A stretch of DNA of 64,000 bases from Ascidia mentula (GCA_947561715.1 OX387202.1:7515001-7579000); one strand, 5' to 3'. Shown: positions 46,338 through 59,800, counted from the first letter of the stretch. A program made the numbers and translations. Notes: generated by a model not told the origin, from the letters alone.

Positions 46338-47273
46338 CCAACAAAATAAATGAAACTTGTCTTCCACTGGATTGCAGGCGACGATATGTCGTTCCATAAT
46401 GTTCGCAAACAAAAACAGCATTGATGTAGTTTTATTAAAAAACTGTTGTAGGTAACCGAAAAAAACTTGGTGATTAATTTCTAGGATGCTGTGTCAGGGA
46501 TTGTGATAAACAGATAAAACATAATCTTTATTGTTGTGTTTCTGGCTTGTTGATTTTGGATTGTGTTGTAAAGGTAAGATGGCACCAAAGTAAAAGAGAA
46601 AGTCCTTCAAACAAAACCATGGTCCTATAAAAGTATAAAGCAGGCAATTACTGTTGCTTGTAAGGAAAAAAGGAGGCGATAAAAAAGTGTTGATGTTTTG
46701 TAGCGACTGCACAAACCATTGCTGGTATTGATTGAAATTTTATGTGACACAGAATTCGGCGACACTAATTAAAGATATAAAATTAATTTTAACTTTAATT
46801 AGGATTAGTTTACATTATATCTCAAAAGTTTAAAGTTTTGCTTCTCTGTCGAAACTCGCGCCTGAAAACAATGTTTAAATCCCGTTTTTCACACAACAAT
46901 GCACAAAGGCCTTGCTATCAAATTTCAAATCAATCTGCAACGTTACAAGTGATTGAATGACGCCACTCGTAAACTGAATATCAGCCCCTCACCACGATTA
47001 AGGATGGAATAGCTACATAGGAACATTAGGAGACATGAGTTGAAGTGAGAATACCCGGGGCGACCTTGCGAAGCAACAGAATGTACATTAGATTGTACTA
47101 GTGAATTTAATTGTTACAGCTATAATATTAGCAAGTTTGTCGTTAAACATTGCGCACAAAGATGTACCTTGTTTGTTTTATCTACTAAATGTAAGAAATA
47201 TTAAAGGGGATTTTTTAAATTCTGGCATTACAGTTAGGTTATTAAGATCAAACAAGTTCCATGCACGCCAGCA
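46338..47273. other. Intergenic region
   Basis: No gene is supported. It separates two plus-strand genes and should contain the promoter of the OAS-like gene; no obvious TATA box. Confidence 0.4.
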
Positions 47274-50150
47274 ATGTATTCTTGCAATCGTTGCGGAAAG
47301 TACTTTGGTAGCCAGTCAGCTGTGACGATGCACTTGCGAAGAAGACATTTTCATCACGAGGTCTGTGATAAGTGCGGGAAGGAAGTATTTGCCAAATACA
47401 TCAAGGTAATATTTTTTTGTTACGCATTAAATACGCAGCACAGATTCATACTCTGTCACGTATGAATCGCAATTACACTTTCTTTGCATGAATGGGTGGT
47501 GATGACGTAGGGCAGATCCCGCCTTCACAGAAACAAGTGTCTTGTTACCATCACAACTGATTGAAACATTAAAATAAACGCTATCTTCTATATTTGCGTT
47601 TTAACTTTTTCTTAAAGCTGATATTTTGCTTGATACGAATTTTCGTATTTTGAGACGTTTTACGTTGCTGTTTGCATGTTAGGATCATGTCAATGGTGAA
47701 CACCCGTACTTTGACAATCTTCCCAGTATATTCAAACCTTCACCGGCTTCGCGCATATTTCGTCCCAATAAGAAATTGGAGGAAAATCGTTTTTGGGAAA
47801 TACCGGGCACCCGATTGCCAAGATTCGTTGCATCAGGTGTATCAACTAAATGTCGTATTTGCGGCAAGACACTAGGTGGCGTGCATAGCAGGGAACAACA
47901 TGAAAGAGAAGAACACAGATTTACATCGCACACCAAAGGCATGGATCTTAAAACGCAGTTATCTAAAGAAAGTATTAGATTTAAAAAAAATAAACGACAT
48001 CATTTTAGAATTGCAAGTTTACAATTAGTTGCCAGCACGTGTAACCTCAGGATGCTGTAATTTTACGGGACAAACAAAAAATTATTCATAAGATTGCAAG
48101 AAAGCTTACAGTCCGTTCTCACAGATTCCCTTGCACTGCGTCTGTGCAGCTGGAACATTTTGGACCATCTAGATCCAAATAATGTCACAGAGTATGTTCA
48201 TCAAGAGTTAACACCACAACTCGCTTCTACTCAGGAGTGTAACAATGAGGTGAATGTCTTGGTCAACTTTTTGCTTGAAGAACTGCCTTTCAGAGTTTCA
48301 CACGTTGTCCGGGTAAGTTTTATTTTAAAAATATATTTTAAAAAAATGTTTTTTGTGTGTCAAGGTTTTGTCTTCAGTGGAATTACAATTTTATGGCAAA
48401 GTATATGTGGATTGTGTGGCAACTGAATTTTTAAAGATTATATTCCTAACATTATTAAATTTTTAATGATACTACAATATACATAACGATTAAAACACCG
48501 TTGTTTATAGGGTGGTTCGTATGGCAAAGACACGTGTCTTGTAGGTCACTCTGATCTCGACATGGTTATGTTCATTGAAGGATTTTTGTCATTTGGGCAA
48601 CACACTTCTCTGCTGCGAACAATTCGCGAATGCCTTAATGATATTAAGGAAAATATTCGAACATCACAATTGGCGACGCGCATCCTTATCAGTAAAATCA
48701 CAAAGCATTCGCTCCGTTTCCAGTACAAATGCTACAGAGATGATCACATACATCATGTTGATCTAATACCATGTCGTGATTGGCTTGGCGCTTCCCCAAC
48801 TTTAGGTATTCTGTGTGACAAAAGAAATTTTAACACATAGAGTTTGAAGCCAAATTATTAATGCGCAAATTTTGCATTAAAGGCGACAAAAACAAGATTT
48901 ATGAGTTGATTGCAAACAGCAAAAATCCCATAGAAATTCAACTTCTTAATGCCAGTTTGCTGCAACTTCAGATTGACTTTGTGCGAAGAAGGCCTTCGTT
49001 GGTTCGGGATCTCATAAAGCTTGTTAAACATTGGAAGTGGACCTCGTTTGGTGACGCAGCATCTGTTGCGAAGTATTGTTCTTCTTATAATTTGCTAAAC
49101 TTATTTGAGCAACTATTTGCAGGCAAAAGATAACCCATTTAGCCTAACGTGTGTTGAACAAAATCTTTAAAATATAGGACATCAAATATCACAACAAGGA
49201 AAATATAGAGACAAGATATTGAGGCGGAAAACCATTGTTGCACAGAGAAACTCGAAGTGCAATTGTTTTTTTTAATCTATGTTTTAGTTTGTCGACTGTT
49301 AATTGCTTGCTGCAGGTACAACCTGTTGGTTTATTCATTTTGTTAATATAGACACAGGCGTTTGCCCAACTCCTATGCCATGGAACTTATAACGATATAT
49401 ACTTGGGAAAAGCAAGGCAAGCCGATTACTTTCAAAGTGAGTATAGCAACAGTTTAAAATATGTTGGTCAATCGGTAATCAACGACAAAAAAGATATGTG
49501 AAGCATGATATCGGATCGTGAACAGGTTAAAGAAATAAAGAAATTATAATTGATAATAAAAAGTCCAGTTGCAATTTCCCGTGTGTCTGGCCTTACACGT
49601 ATAGTTGCGGTCGCAATCTCACAGGTTAAGGGACTTTTATACATCAGTGTTATCGCATATTTATTCTAACAATCCAAATTTCATTCAGTAGATTAGGAAG
49701 AGTTTAATTTATTTGCAGCTGCGATATGCCCTTGCTGCGGTGTTTGAAACTTTGTTGGATTACGAAAACTTGTGTGTTGCATGGACTGAGAATTACTCGC
49801 CGAAAAATCATTTGCTGAAGAGAACATTACAGGGTCCCCGGTAAGTTGTGGGATAATAATTGAAAATAAAGTCCTAGTTTAAATGCTTTGTCGTTTCTGG
49901 CAGTGGCGACTCATGACTAAAATAAGTGTGGGTGCCTATCCAGATATTTATTATTTTAAATGTTATCGACATTATTGCTGTAATGGGGCTGACAAGTTCT
50001 GTTTCTAGGCCGATTTTGGTGGATCCTGCCAACCCTAACAACAACGTTTGTGAGAGCAGCAACACTTGGGATGAAATAGCCTATGTTGCCCGCAAAAGCC
50101 TCGCCAAGCCTTTATTCGAAAATATTCGAAAAAAAAACAAGAAAAATTAA
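47274..50150 (+). CDS. Zinc-finger/2'-5'-oligoadenylate synthetase (OAS)-like fusion
   Basis: Proposed exons: 47274-47405, 47683-48016, 48101-48312, 48511-48805, 48883-49072, 49352-49436, 49719-49840 and 50009-50150; 1512 nt, 503 aa. The N-terminus has a C2H2 finger (CNRCGKYFG..HLRRRH), a second CxxC pair (CDKCGK) and a later finger-like CRICGKTLGG..H. The rest is an OAS domain: GGSYGKDTCLVGHSDLD (residues 227-243) with Asp241 and Asp243, a third Asp in HHVDLIP (Asp310), LIKLVKHW, NSYAMELITIYTWE and PILVDPANP. All three catalytic aspartates are kept, so it may make 2'-5'-linked oligoadenylate on sensing RNA. The exon 2/3 junction is uncertain: the frame runs straight through except for one TAA (48058-48060), removed here by an 84-nt intron. 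Two genes, or a short finger-only isoform, are the alternatives. Confidence 0.75.
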
Positions 50151-50820
50151 CCAAATCATTTTTTGACCAATGCGTTTAAACTTTGCAACCTGCTGTGACA
50201 TTTAATATCAATGCAACTTATTTATATTTCGCCTATTGTTTTAGAGGTTGCGTTCTGGCCGTGTGCTTTCTCAGAAAATTAATACAACAAAACGGTAGAA
50301 CACTTTTTCGATTTTGTTTGACACAAACTTGGTTAAAACATAAAAATGCAGTACCACTAAAATCAGCAATTTGTATGTCATGTATCACTTGCAAAAAAAA
50401 CACAAAATCAAGTATTATTTGACTACACAAGCTGGAAGAGAAAATAAAAAGCTTCAGTCCAACACTGGGCAGAAAACTAGATCGAAAGATAAGAAACATC
50501 GTGTTGTAAATTTCCATCCAAGTTCATCATTTGTGCTTTTCGTCACAATCCTGGTTTTCAGGAATGATGTCAAATGGTTTCAGAAGCATTTTCAACCTTC
50601 CAGTTTAGTTGTTCAACTGCTAAACTTGACAAGTGACTTAAAATGGTGTGAACATGTTCAAGTGATAAAATCTAAAAAAAAAATTACTTGAAAAACTAAC
50701 ATTGTTCCCCTATGGAGGGTTATGTACATTAAGTGAACTATATAATAATATTTTTGTCAGACTCCTCCAGATTAAAATAGTTTTTTTTCGAGAAAGCAAT
50801 TTATTTTTTAAATTAAGTTT
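50151..50820. other. Intergenic region between convergent genes
   Basis: Nothing coding is supported. AATAAA at 50443 (+) may serve the OAS-like gene, and minus-strand AATAAA at 50800-50805, 16 bp after the CENP-L stop, may serve that gene. Confidence 0.45.
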
Positions 50821-52906
50821 TCAAAATTGCAACAAACTGTAAAATAAAACCTTTATTTTTCCATTAGAGTGAATGTTGACAATTTCAAGACAAACTTGAT
50901 GTAAAGGAATTGCCTGAAACAAAGATAACTTAAATTTGAAATTTAAAAAATATTTCATAATTTATGTTGGATTTGGACTCACATGAAATTTAATGAAAAA
51001 ATGACGAAAAAGATGTTCTTGAATGCCATATAAAAAATTCTTAACTTCTTCAACAAGTACGGTGTCATCAGATGTCTTAGAACATCTAAAAATATATTGC
51101 AACCTGATAAAAGGATTACATATATATACTTGCGAGAAAACATATTGATCTCTTTCTAAAAGAAGTGCTTAGTCCAGTGCTTACCAATATATATACAGTT
51201 GTTTGCTTTTTGATTAAAGTAGAACCAAATAGATATTATTCAGTAAAGATTATTGGTAAAAAACTTATAAAAAAAACTTATCTCAAACAAAATCTGTTCA
51301 GAAATGAACTTGTAAGAAATATTTAGGTGATTTCAGCATGTGTTCACCATAAAAAATACACTCACGCATTCCATAAAATTGAGATTGTATCAGATTGTGC
51401 AACAGATTCAATAATATCCAATCCAGTATTAGCTACAGGAATTTTCCACATAAGTTTGGTAGCAGTTTCCTTTTTATGGCTTGCTGGTATATTGCTCCAC
51501 ATTCCCAACATCCAAGCCAGAGACAAAGGGTTGAAAGTTACTTTGGAAATACTGCAGTCAAACTCTGTCTAAACAAAAATAACCTTCTTTTTCTGGAAGC
51601 CAGAAACTTGTTACATGCGCTCCGCAATATACACAATTATGTTTAGACAAATTGCACATAGAATACAATAGTATTTGTACAACAATCATTAGATTAAGTT
51701 TAATGGAAGTATAAATCCAATCACCTTTCCTCTTTGATTAGCATACATGAGAAAGAACATCAATACTTTGTTAAAACAATTTTTTTAAATAAAACAAGAG
51801 CTAATAAACCCTCTTCACCTTAAGCCAATTGAACACAACATTTAAGGTGGATTGATTTCCTCTGCACAAAGCAAGAGGATGAACTGTAAAGCATTCCTTC
51901 ATTTGCTGGCTAGTTTTTGAAGTTAAGTTACAAATGTCTTTAAGTAAATTTCCACAATCAATTGAACAGAGAAACATTTCAGCAACTTGTTTCTTTTCTG
52001 GTGTCAAAACTGTTAGCTTAACTGCTGGTGCATCATCTGAAACAACAAAATAAAGTCAAACATCAAGTCCTTTCCTGTCACAGAATTTGGGAGATGCTTT
52101 AATACCTTCAGATATAGCAACACCATTTGCAATAGAGAAGCAAGCCTTTGTGCCAACTTCTTCATCTGTAGCAATGCCTCTATGTTTAGATGTTGCAGCT
52201 GCTAGTACAGAGGAAAGAAGGCGAGACATTCTTCTAAAAGATGCTGTATTTGACTCAAAATTGTGAAGTGGTGAACAGGAGTACACATGCCATGTTTTTT
52301 GCACAAAATCTAAAATTAAAGGAACAGTGTAGTTTAGTGTGTTGCTTTACATTTTTTAAAGTGCATTTAACAGCATACATACACTGTTTGACTGTTGTCC
52401 AAAACCCTAGAGGACAAAATACACACCAGAATGAAAGAAATTGTGCCCATTACATACATTTTGCAAATTTTAATGGAAATCTGTGCAAAAAAATGTACCT
52501 AGTCCATATGTAATGTTCACCAAAGAACAACCTTATCTTTCAAATCTGGTATGATACACCAAACATATGGAAGTGTTCGGTTAATATGGCAAATAAGTCA
52601 TTATATACACATACCTTTCAGGCTATCATCAACTGAAAGTGATGGTCTCTTTAGAACACTTTTTCGACGTTTAGCGTTTTTTGCTGTTAATACTCTCCTG
52701 TGTTGTACTCTAGTAAATGGGGTCTTTCTTGTTTGAGGAATAGACCTGTGTGGTGATCCTGTAAACGAATTTCAACAATATTTTATCATAGGCATAGCAT
52801 ATAGGCTATAGGCAATGATTTGTTTACAAACTACACACCACCGCTTAAAAGCATTAAAAAACATACCCAAGGCATTTGAATAACGATTATAAGAGTCGGA
52901 TGACAT
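50821..52906 (-). CDS. CENPL: Centromere protein L
   Basis: Seven exons, 5' to 3': 52906-52867, 52758-52615, 52309-52106, 52036-51819, 51568-51366, 51085-50983 and 50913-50821. They sum to 1005 nt (334 aa), close to the roughly 344 aa of human CENP-L. Recognisable traits are a basic Ser/Thr-Pro-rich N-terminus, then WHVYSCSPLHNFES (human has WxxYSVTPLxxF at the same place), TEFDCSISKVTFNPLSLAWMLGMW (the conserved FDC...LAWM segment), and a C-terminal EEVKNFLYGIQEHLFRHF followed by NGKIKVL. CENP-L pairs with CENP-N in the constitutive centromere-associated network at kinetochores. Without the splice after LNVVFNWLK the frame would stop early, so the downstream exons are needed for a full-length protein. 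Confidence 0.85.
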
Positions 52907-53279
52907 GTTCACGTTATTGTTGACCCCAAACAAAAGTCTTCCTTATTTACAAAAAAATTTAAACTGTGCCTTCCATTCGCGCTTCGGCCGCAAGCCCGCA
53001 ATCGTAATTTTGTTAATTCCTCTCCCTGACTATATAAGGTACAACAGCCACAAAATACAAAAATATATTTTATTTGAAAAATACACGGAAAAACACTGTG
53101 AGATGCGCTTTTTACATCTGTGTTAAATGTCTTAAATAAACCCGCCCCCAATGCATTTTTTATTTCCCATAAAGATTTTAGTTAATCGATTCTATTTGAA
53201 TAAGATGACACGGTAAAAAATGAATAAAAGTAAACAAAAAAAAAATGAAAATAATTTGTATGAGACTTTAACTAAAATC

Positions 53280-54470
53280 CCTCTGGTGTACAATTATACG
53301 TGCCGAAATCTGCTTTTCGGGTCTAGTGCGGAATCGTACCTACGTATGTCCCAGACACCAAGGAAACCCCAAATTACCTCACAATGAAAGTGGGGTCAAG
53401 TTATGACGTCACACCAAAAGTTACGTCACCGTGACGACACTATCCTAAAATTCACCGGCGAAGATTTTCTCCTACGCGGTTCTCCATGGGCATGGGATAG
53501 GCAAAAGGTACAACAGCTAGGAAGAAATACATAATTACGCTTTATTGATTATTCAATAAAATAAACCTATTACAAGCTTGAAATTACGTGCGATCAACCA
53601 CAAGGGTGTCCAAAAGCAATATAAGAAAAAATTAAACCAAACATAGCGCGTTTTATCGCCGTTGGCGGTAAACAAGTCACCTAGTGTACAGGTGTACGTC
53701 ACCTTAAAGGAGATGTCGTGCAAACTTAATTTCGCACAGACAACCACAAGTATGTCTACAGTACACCAACATACTAAAAAATCTAGGCGATAACGAAATA
53801 TTAAACCTGTTTCAATCGACGACAAAGTGTTTTTGACGTAATAATTGGTTTTCACATGTTATAAAGAAGAGCCCCTCCTTAACAATCGAGCTCAATCACA
53901 ACCAAATCCGACGAATATTTCTCTGAAAAATGACCAAAACGTTTACCTATGTTAATGCGCTTTAGCGCCGTGGGCGGTAAACAACTACCAAAGTGTACAA
54001 TAGTACGTAACCAAGAAGGAGATGTCGCAAAAACTTGAAATCAAGTCGCTACCCGTTTATTACCCATCTTTTAAACAATGACAAACTTTTGTTTGTGACG
54101 TAATAACGTTGATAATAGATGGATTCGATTAAAATTGTAACCAACTTATAACACCGCCCCTTCTGTACAATCGTACCCATTTTAACATTAATCGGATCAG
54201 TTGCAAACCTCGAAATGTACACATACGTCTACGCACTCTAGCGCCATTGGCGGCAAGATTGGTCACCAAGTGCGGAATTATACGTAATCATAAACGGGAC
54301 GTCACACAAACTTGAAATTAGGCACGAATGACAAGGAGAAAGATTTAACAAACAAACTAAAAATTCAAGTCGCTACCCGCTTACTAACCCTCTTTTAAAC
54401 AATGAGAAACTATTGTTTGTGACGTAATAAAATTAGGTAAGGGTTAGTGATATAAAGCATATTGTGATGT
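53280..54470. repeat. Diverged tandem repeat, period about 290 bp
   Basis: Copies begin near 53640, 53945 and 54222, with a more decayed one near 53280. Shared blocks include GCGCTTTAGCGCCGTTGGCGG-like sequence, a GTGTACAATAGTACGT-like block, AAGGAGATGTCG, and TTTGTTTGTGACGTAATAA. The repeated TGACGTAA core is a bZIP/CREB-type binding site. Confidence 0.6.
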
Positions 54471-55749
54471 TTTACAAGTTATGACAATCGCAGAGAATTT
54501 TAATTGTTTACAAAGACAGGAAGACCAGGGGACATTTTCTCACGGATCCATATTTGGATTCGTATGCTAGAAGCGCTATCCAGGCCCTAGCACATGTTTG
54601 GGATCCCAAACCTATAGTACTGCCGTAGGATCCGTTGTCGTTTCAGACCTAGGAGCGCTGCACACGAACATCACAACGTGCGATTGACCATCAGCAAGAC
54701 CTACGATGATTCAACAAGCGCAACCTCCATGCGATCCCGATCATCTCCAACCAAAACCACCACGATTGGACTATCCTCGGGACGTTTAACGTCTGTCGAT
54801 GTGGATCAAAGGAAACGTTCTGAGAACCGAGTTAGCATTTGCGATTCGATGGGTTTTGCTTTGGCCAGTGCGCCCGGGTGGCCACCACTATAGCTATTTG
54901 TTATAATTGTGATGGAAATAAAGACGGTGGCTGGTGGTGTAATCGATGTGGTTTTAATGGTCTCACCGAACCAAGTGTTGTATACGTAAAGATTGGATAA
55001 ACATGAAATGGGTGAGAAACAAAGTTTTTTATACAATGCAGTGGATTCCTAATGCAGTGGAGCTATCCATATAAATATCTTGTTTTCGAGTTTGTAATAA
55101 TATCGTGTTCAACAGGTATTTTTCCGTTGAATCGAAGCGTTTTTTTATGTTATTCGATAGCAGACTTGATCTGAGTGCCCAAAGTCGCTTCTAAGATCTG
55201 GCAAAATCTTGTCCTCGGTTAGGCATCGTCTTGACACCAGCAAATATTATAGTATAAAACACAATGATTTAGATTAATGCCAGCTTGTTTATTAAAACTA
55301 TAATTTCAATACTCGAAAAACTTTTTCGCCTACATAGGAATGATGAGCAGTTTCTGTGTATTTTTTTGCCAAACTTTAACGGTTATATTGTCGCAATGGC
55401 TTTGTACAAAATATTTATGGTGCTGTAGTCGTAATTAATTGCGTAAATAATAAAAGTTCAATGTTAAGCAGTTTGTAAAGCTTTTGCGTTCGATAAACAT
55501 AAACAAACTTACATATTCGAATCTGAGATGCGCTAAAGTGTAACTTTTGTTATGGTTCCGTTTATTTCGAGATTTGATTTCAGAAGGACTCATATTGGTA
55601 TTTCAATTAAAATAAGTTTCGCCGGCGGGAAAAAAAGGGGGGGGGTGTACAAACAACCCTGGGGTGGGCCCCCAAAACAGTTACAATACATCTAATTCTT
55701 AATGAATTGTGTAGAGGAGGGTTGGAGGCTTCACTTAATCGCAAATGGG

Positions 55750-56010
55750 GGTACTTTCTGTGATTAATTTTTTCACAAAACAAACCTACTCTTTTTTCTG
55801 CTTTTTTAGCCAAAATAATGTCCAACAGGAGGACAAAATGCCCCTGGGGGAGCGGTTAGAGTAGTTATCTCGAATATAATTTTGACCAGAATTCCTAGAC
55901 ATGGTCGGGACTAACAGAAAATCACAAATTGACCATACTGTCTGTGATTCATTTTTCCACAAAATCCACCTCAATATTTTGGCAGTTTTTCAGCTAAATG
56001 TTCAACAGCA
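55750..56010. repeat. Diverged direct duplication
   Basis: CTGTGATTAATTTTTTCACAAAA...TTTTTTAGC..AATGTCCAACAG (from about 55758) recurs in diverged form about 180 bp later (from about 55939). A run of nine G preceded by seven A lies at about 55631-55645. Confidence 0.45.
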
Positions 56011-56310
56011 CCCTGTGTCAATTTACTGCCTGACTAATAACCGTGAAAACCATAGTAAAACTGCCCCAAACACGCTGAAAATTGCCCTGGCAACAGCCTG
56101 TTCATTTGCGCTCATTCATCCAAAACACTGGCACCCATGCATGGTCCATTGCATTGTTACATACAATTAACTCTGTTACGCAGGACAGAGTTCGAGAAGG
56201 GCATTTCCCAACCAAGAAACTCTTTTCCACAGAAATACAGAGTTGCGGTCTAAAGGTCGCCCAGTAAGTTGTTCCTTGACCATAATATACCCACTCCAAC
56301 TGCTGAATTC

Positions 56311-56400
56311 GGGATAGAGCAGTGGGGCCTAGTTAGCCCGGGGTCGTGGGTTCAAATCCCACCGGGAACTTCATATTTCGGATCTCGCTCCGACTGTCGC
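56311..56400 (+). mobile_element. tRNA-derived SINE fragment
   Basis: It shares GGCCTAGTTAGCCCGGGGTC, GTGGGTTCAAATCCCAC (a perfect T-arm with B box) and ATCTCGCTCCGAC with the SINE at 15644. The tRNA 5' half is eroded and the body after about 56400 is missing. Confidence 0.6.
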
Positions 56401-56820
56401 AAAAAAACACTTAACTCCGGATTTATAGAATACTGAAAACATTTAATGGCGATATTATGTATCTAACGCAATGTTAGTGCATTCCTAATGTAAAAAAAAT
56501 CATAAAAATTAACAGTAGAATTTCAGGTAAAGAAGGCAACAAGCAAGTAAACAGATATAATATGTCGTACACGCGAAAATGCAAATACTTCATGTAAAAG
56601 AAAAGCAATACATTCGGTGTAAAATCGCAAATTGTTTTCGAATTTTAATTGAATCATACATAACAAAGTTTATAAGCTGTACATAAGGCATTTAAAGGTT
56701 TCTTACCTGCATAGGGGGCATTTTTTACAAGGCAATATTTAGTAAGTACCATGAACACAATGGATGCAAAAAACTATCGGCCATGAAAAGCAATTCAGTA
56801 ATTTCAAGACACAAAGTCAA

Positions 56821-59800
56821 CTACAGAACGACACACGTTTTTGATTTTTGGGCTTTGTTTGCAGTGTTGGGCGGTTTTAATTGGATGTGGACGGATTTCG
56901 GTGGGATGAGTTCGGACGGATGGGGAGTTAATTCGTTTATTTTTTCTTCAGGGAGGTCTTTACCGGTCTCCAGTATGTAATCAATTCTAGCCACCTAAAA
57001 CAGGAGGCAAGATGGAATGTAAAAACTAAATCGCGATAACAGCCGTTAATAGGAAAAAGCATATCAAGTACAAAACAAAATATTTCTAAATATATCTTTA
57101 GATGCGAAGTTTACTGTAGTGTAAACTTGTATACTTACGTAAAACGATAAATAAGATCTTGCAAGTAATGGTTTAGGGAAAATTAGTACGCCCAAAAAAA
57201 CGAATGTTCAATGACAGCTATATGATAATCATGTTTAACTGCAAATGGCTTACCTGAAAAATTACTTGTTCAAGATCTTTTTAATTGGCTCGGCCTGTGT
57301 ATTAAATTAAAAAATTAACAGATAAAAGTTAGGACAGGTAAGCCATTTGAACAGTTTTTTTAACAAATAAAGAATGTCTTACCAATATCATGGTTTCCTT
57401 TCGGCTTTTCGCTTCCTTTACAACTTTGGAGATAAGATCCTACGAACACAAAACAAGCACTCGAGTCCGAGTAGTTTTACATTCTTCATAGTTATCAAAA
57501 ATCGTTAAATAGAACCTTGTTAAATAGAAAAAGTTGTCATTTTAACTTTCTCAAAAAAGTATGCGTTAAGGAATTTTCACACCAAAAAAACACTTCCCAC
57601 AGTATCTCGTAAAATCATGCGGTTTCATCAGAACAGAACACACGATATTACCAGTTTCTTTTGCATGCTTTCCATTTTCTTTTCGTTTTCTCCATTTATC
57701 TTTTTTAATTTCATGTTTGATTTCTCAACCTACAAACCACGAAACACAACAACAATCATACTTCAACATAAATTCTCAACAAAAAACAGCAAACGAACCG
57801 AAATAAAATTTTAACAAAAGTTTTTCTTGAAAATATCAACCGAATTATTCAACAAGCACCTCATCCTGTGCCCGCTTCGTGTTCGATATTGTTTTTTGTA
57901 GATGTTTCACTTCAGATTGTTGACGTTTTAGGTTTCCGTGCTTCGATGTAAGGGTGGTAGCAACTGGTTCGGATGCTTTTTGCGAACCATACGTTACCAA
58001 ACCTTCCTCGTTTGAAAGAAGATCTTTAGTTGACATTTTCATTCTTTTAGGATCGGGAGTCTTAACAATAAGAAAATAGTTATTGGAGATTTTTTTTCTT
58101 ACTTAGAACATTCAAAGTTATGAGAGATCTTGGCATTGAAGCATGCGTTTCAGTAACCTAGCGATAAACACAAGAACTTGCAAGGATAATACAACTACAA
58201 CAATTAAATCGTTTATATAGTTTAATTGACAAATTGTAATAATTTTATGCTCAATTGCAACCGAATTTTGACACAACGTAAAACTGTTTTATTTTTTTAT
58301 TATGATGTGAAACAAAATCTACCTCGACTTTTTGCTGACCGAGTACTTGAATGGCGATTGGACGGTTTTCCATTTCCTCCAATAACTTTTCAAATATTAA
58401 ATCATATTTTAATGCAAAGAACAATTGTTTACACTTTGTTAAGAGTTATAGATCATGGTTTCCCAAAGTGGGTTCGACCATAGTGTTTTATAAGAAATAA
58501 CGAAGCATTTTTTAGGTAAATGTTGGTGAAGATTTTCGTCTTTGAGCAACTGACATACGAACAAATCCGAAAACAAAACAATGACGAACCGGGATTCCGC
58601 GGAAAACCAACTTTGGGAAACGTTTGTTTTGAAAGTTTTGGGATAGAAAACCGCAAACATGAGATTTTTTGAATTTTTGTATTTTGATCGAAAGTAATGT
58701 AATGTGCTGTGTTGCAATTTTAAACATTCATTTGAAAGCAAAATACTGAAATGGTCACGTGGTTACCTGGGCTGTGACGGGTTTCGCAGCAAACATTTTT
58801 TCGTAATTAATTTCACAATTGGCGGATGACTTGACCCGAGTACTGCTGTTCCATTCCGATGAAAGATGGAATTTGAAGCGACAGAAGAACTAAATCACAA
58901 AAGTACCGTTATTAAGTGACGTACAAGCATGAATGAGAACGATGGATTTCAAAAACAAACAACGATATTGGAGGACGCAAGTACAACCGGGAAATATTCA
59001 CCTCAGAATATTTTCTGGGCAAACCCATGATCTTGTTGATTTTGATCTGAAACTTCAGGTTTCTCCCCTTTAACTGAGCTGGATCTTCCACAAAGTCATC
59101 TTCTCCCAAACTCGAACCGGTTATGTCGCATGGAATTGCTTGAATTGTCATCATTCCAACCTCCTCTCCTTTGTAATCACGAATCGGAACGGTGTCATCT
59201 GTGTCCATCTGAATAAATATATTTAGGCTTGTCCATTAGGCATTCGTAGTATTTGTGTGTTCAGACTAGTTTTGATTAGTTTCTTATTAAAACGTTATTT
59301 AGAGTACATGTCTTAACATTAAGGTTCACAGTCTTCGCAGCCAAGGCACTGCAGCCAAGCTGGATCAGCCACTTTCCCGACTTATGATCAGAATATTAGA
59401 GCTGTGATCGCCAAATATAAAGGGCCTGCGCAGTGGAGCGATCCTGCCTTGCTATGCGAAAGCATGGTATTACTTCTGTCTTAACATTAATGACGTATTT
59501 TATTTCGTTGTCTGGTAACACTACGAACCAGGTATCCAAGACTTTGAAGAAAGACGTAAGATGACCCGATAACCACATCAGAATTGTCGATTTGACAAAA
59601 GGGAGATTGATCCTGTGAACAATGGTACGTTATTCAATCACAGAGCAAAACATAATTATATTGGTTAGGGTAGCGACCAACAAATCAAAAGCAAATTTGA
59701 AATTTCTGATTGTTTTCCCGTAAGTAAAGTTTCTGGAAAAAGAGTGTTATTATAATTGAACGCACTTGGCCCTATAATAACCCACTAGAATAAACTGGTT

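Larger units (their letters stand above)
52907..56820. other. Intergenic repeat-rich region
   Basis: About 3.9 kb without a supported gene. It has diverged tandem repeats (53280-54470), a G-run (near 55630), a direct duplication (55750-56010) and a SINE head (56311-56400), given separately. The frame at 54678-54893 is Ser/Thr-rich and matches no family I know. The left end must contain the CENP-L promoter. Confidence 0.45.

Noticed and set aside
50371-50691. 106-codon frame after the OAS gene
   Set aside because: No family resemblance; it lies between the OAS stop and the CENP-L 3' end.
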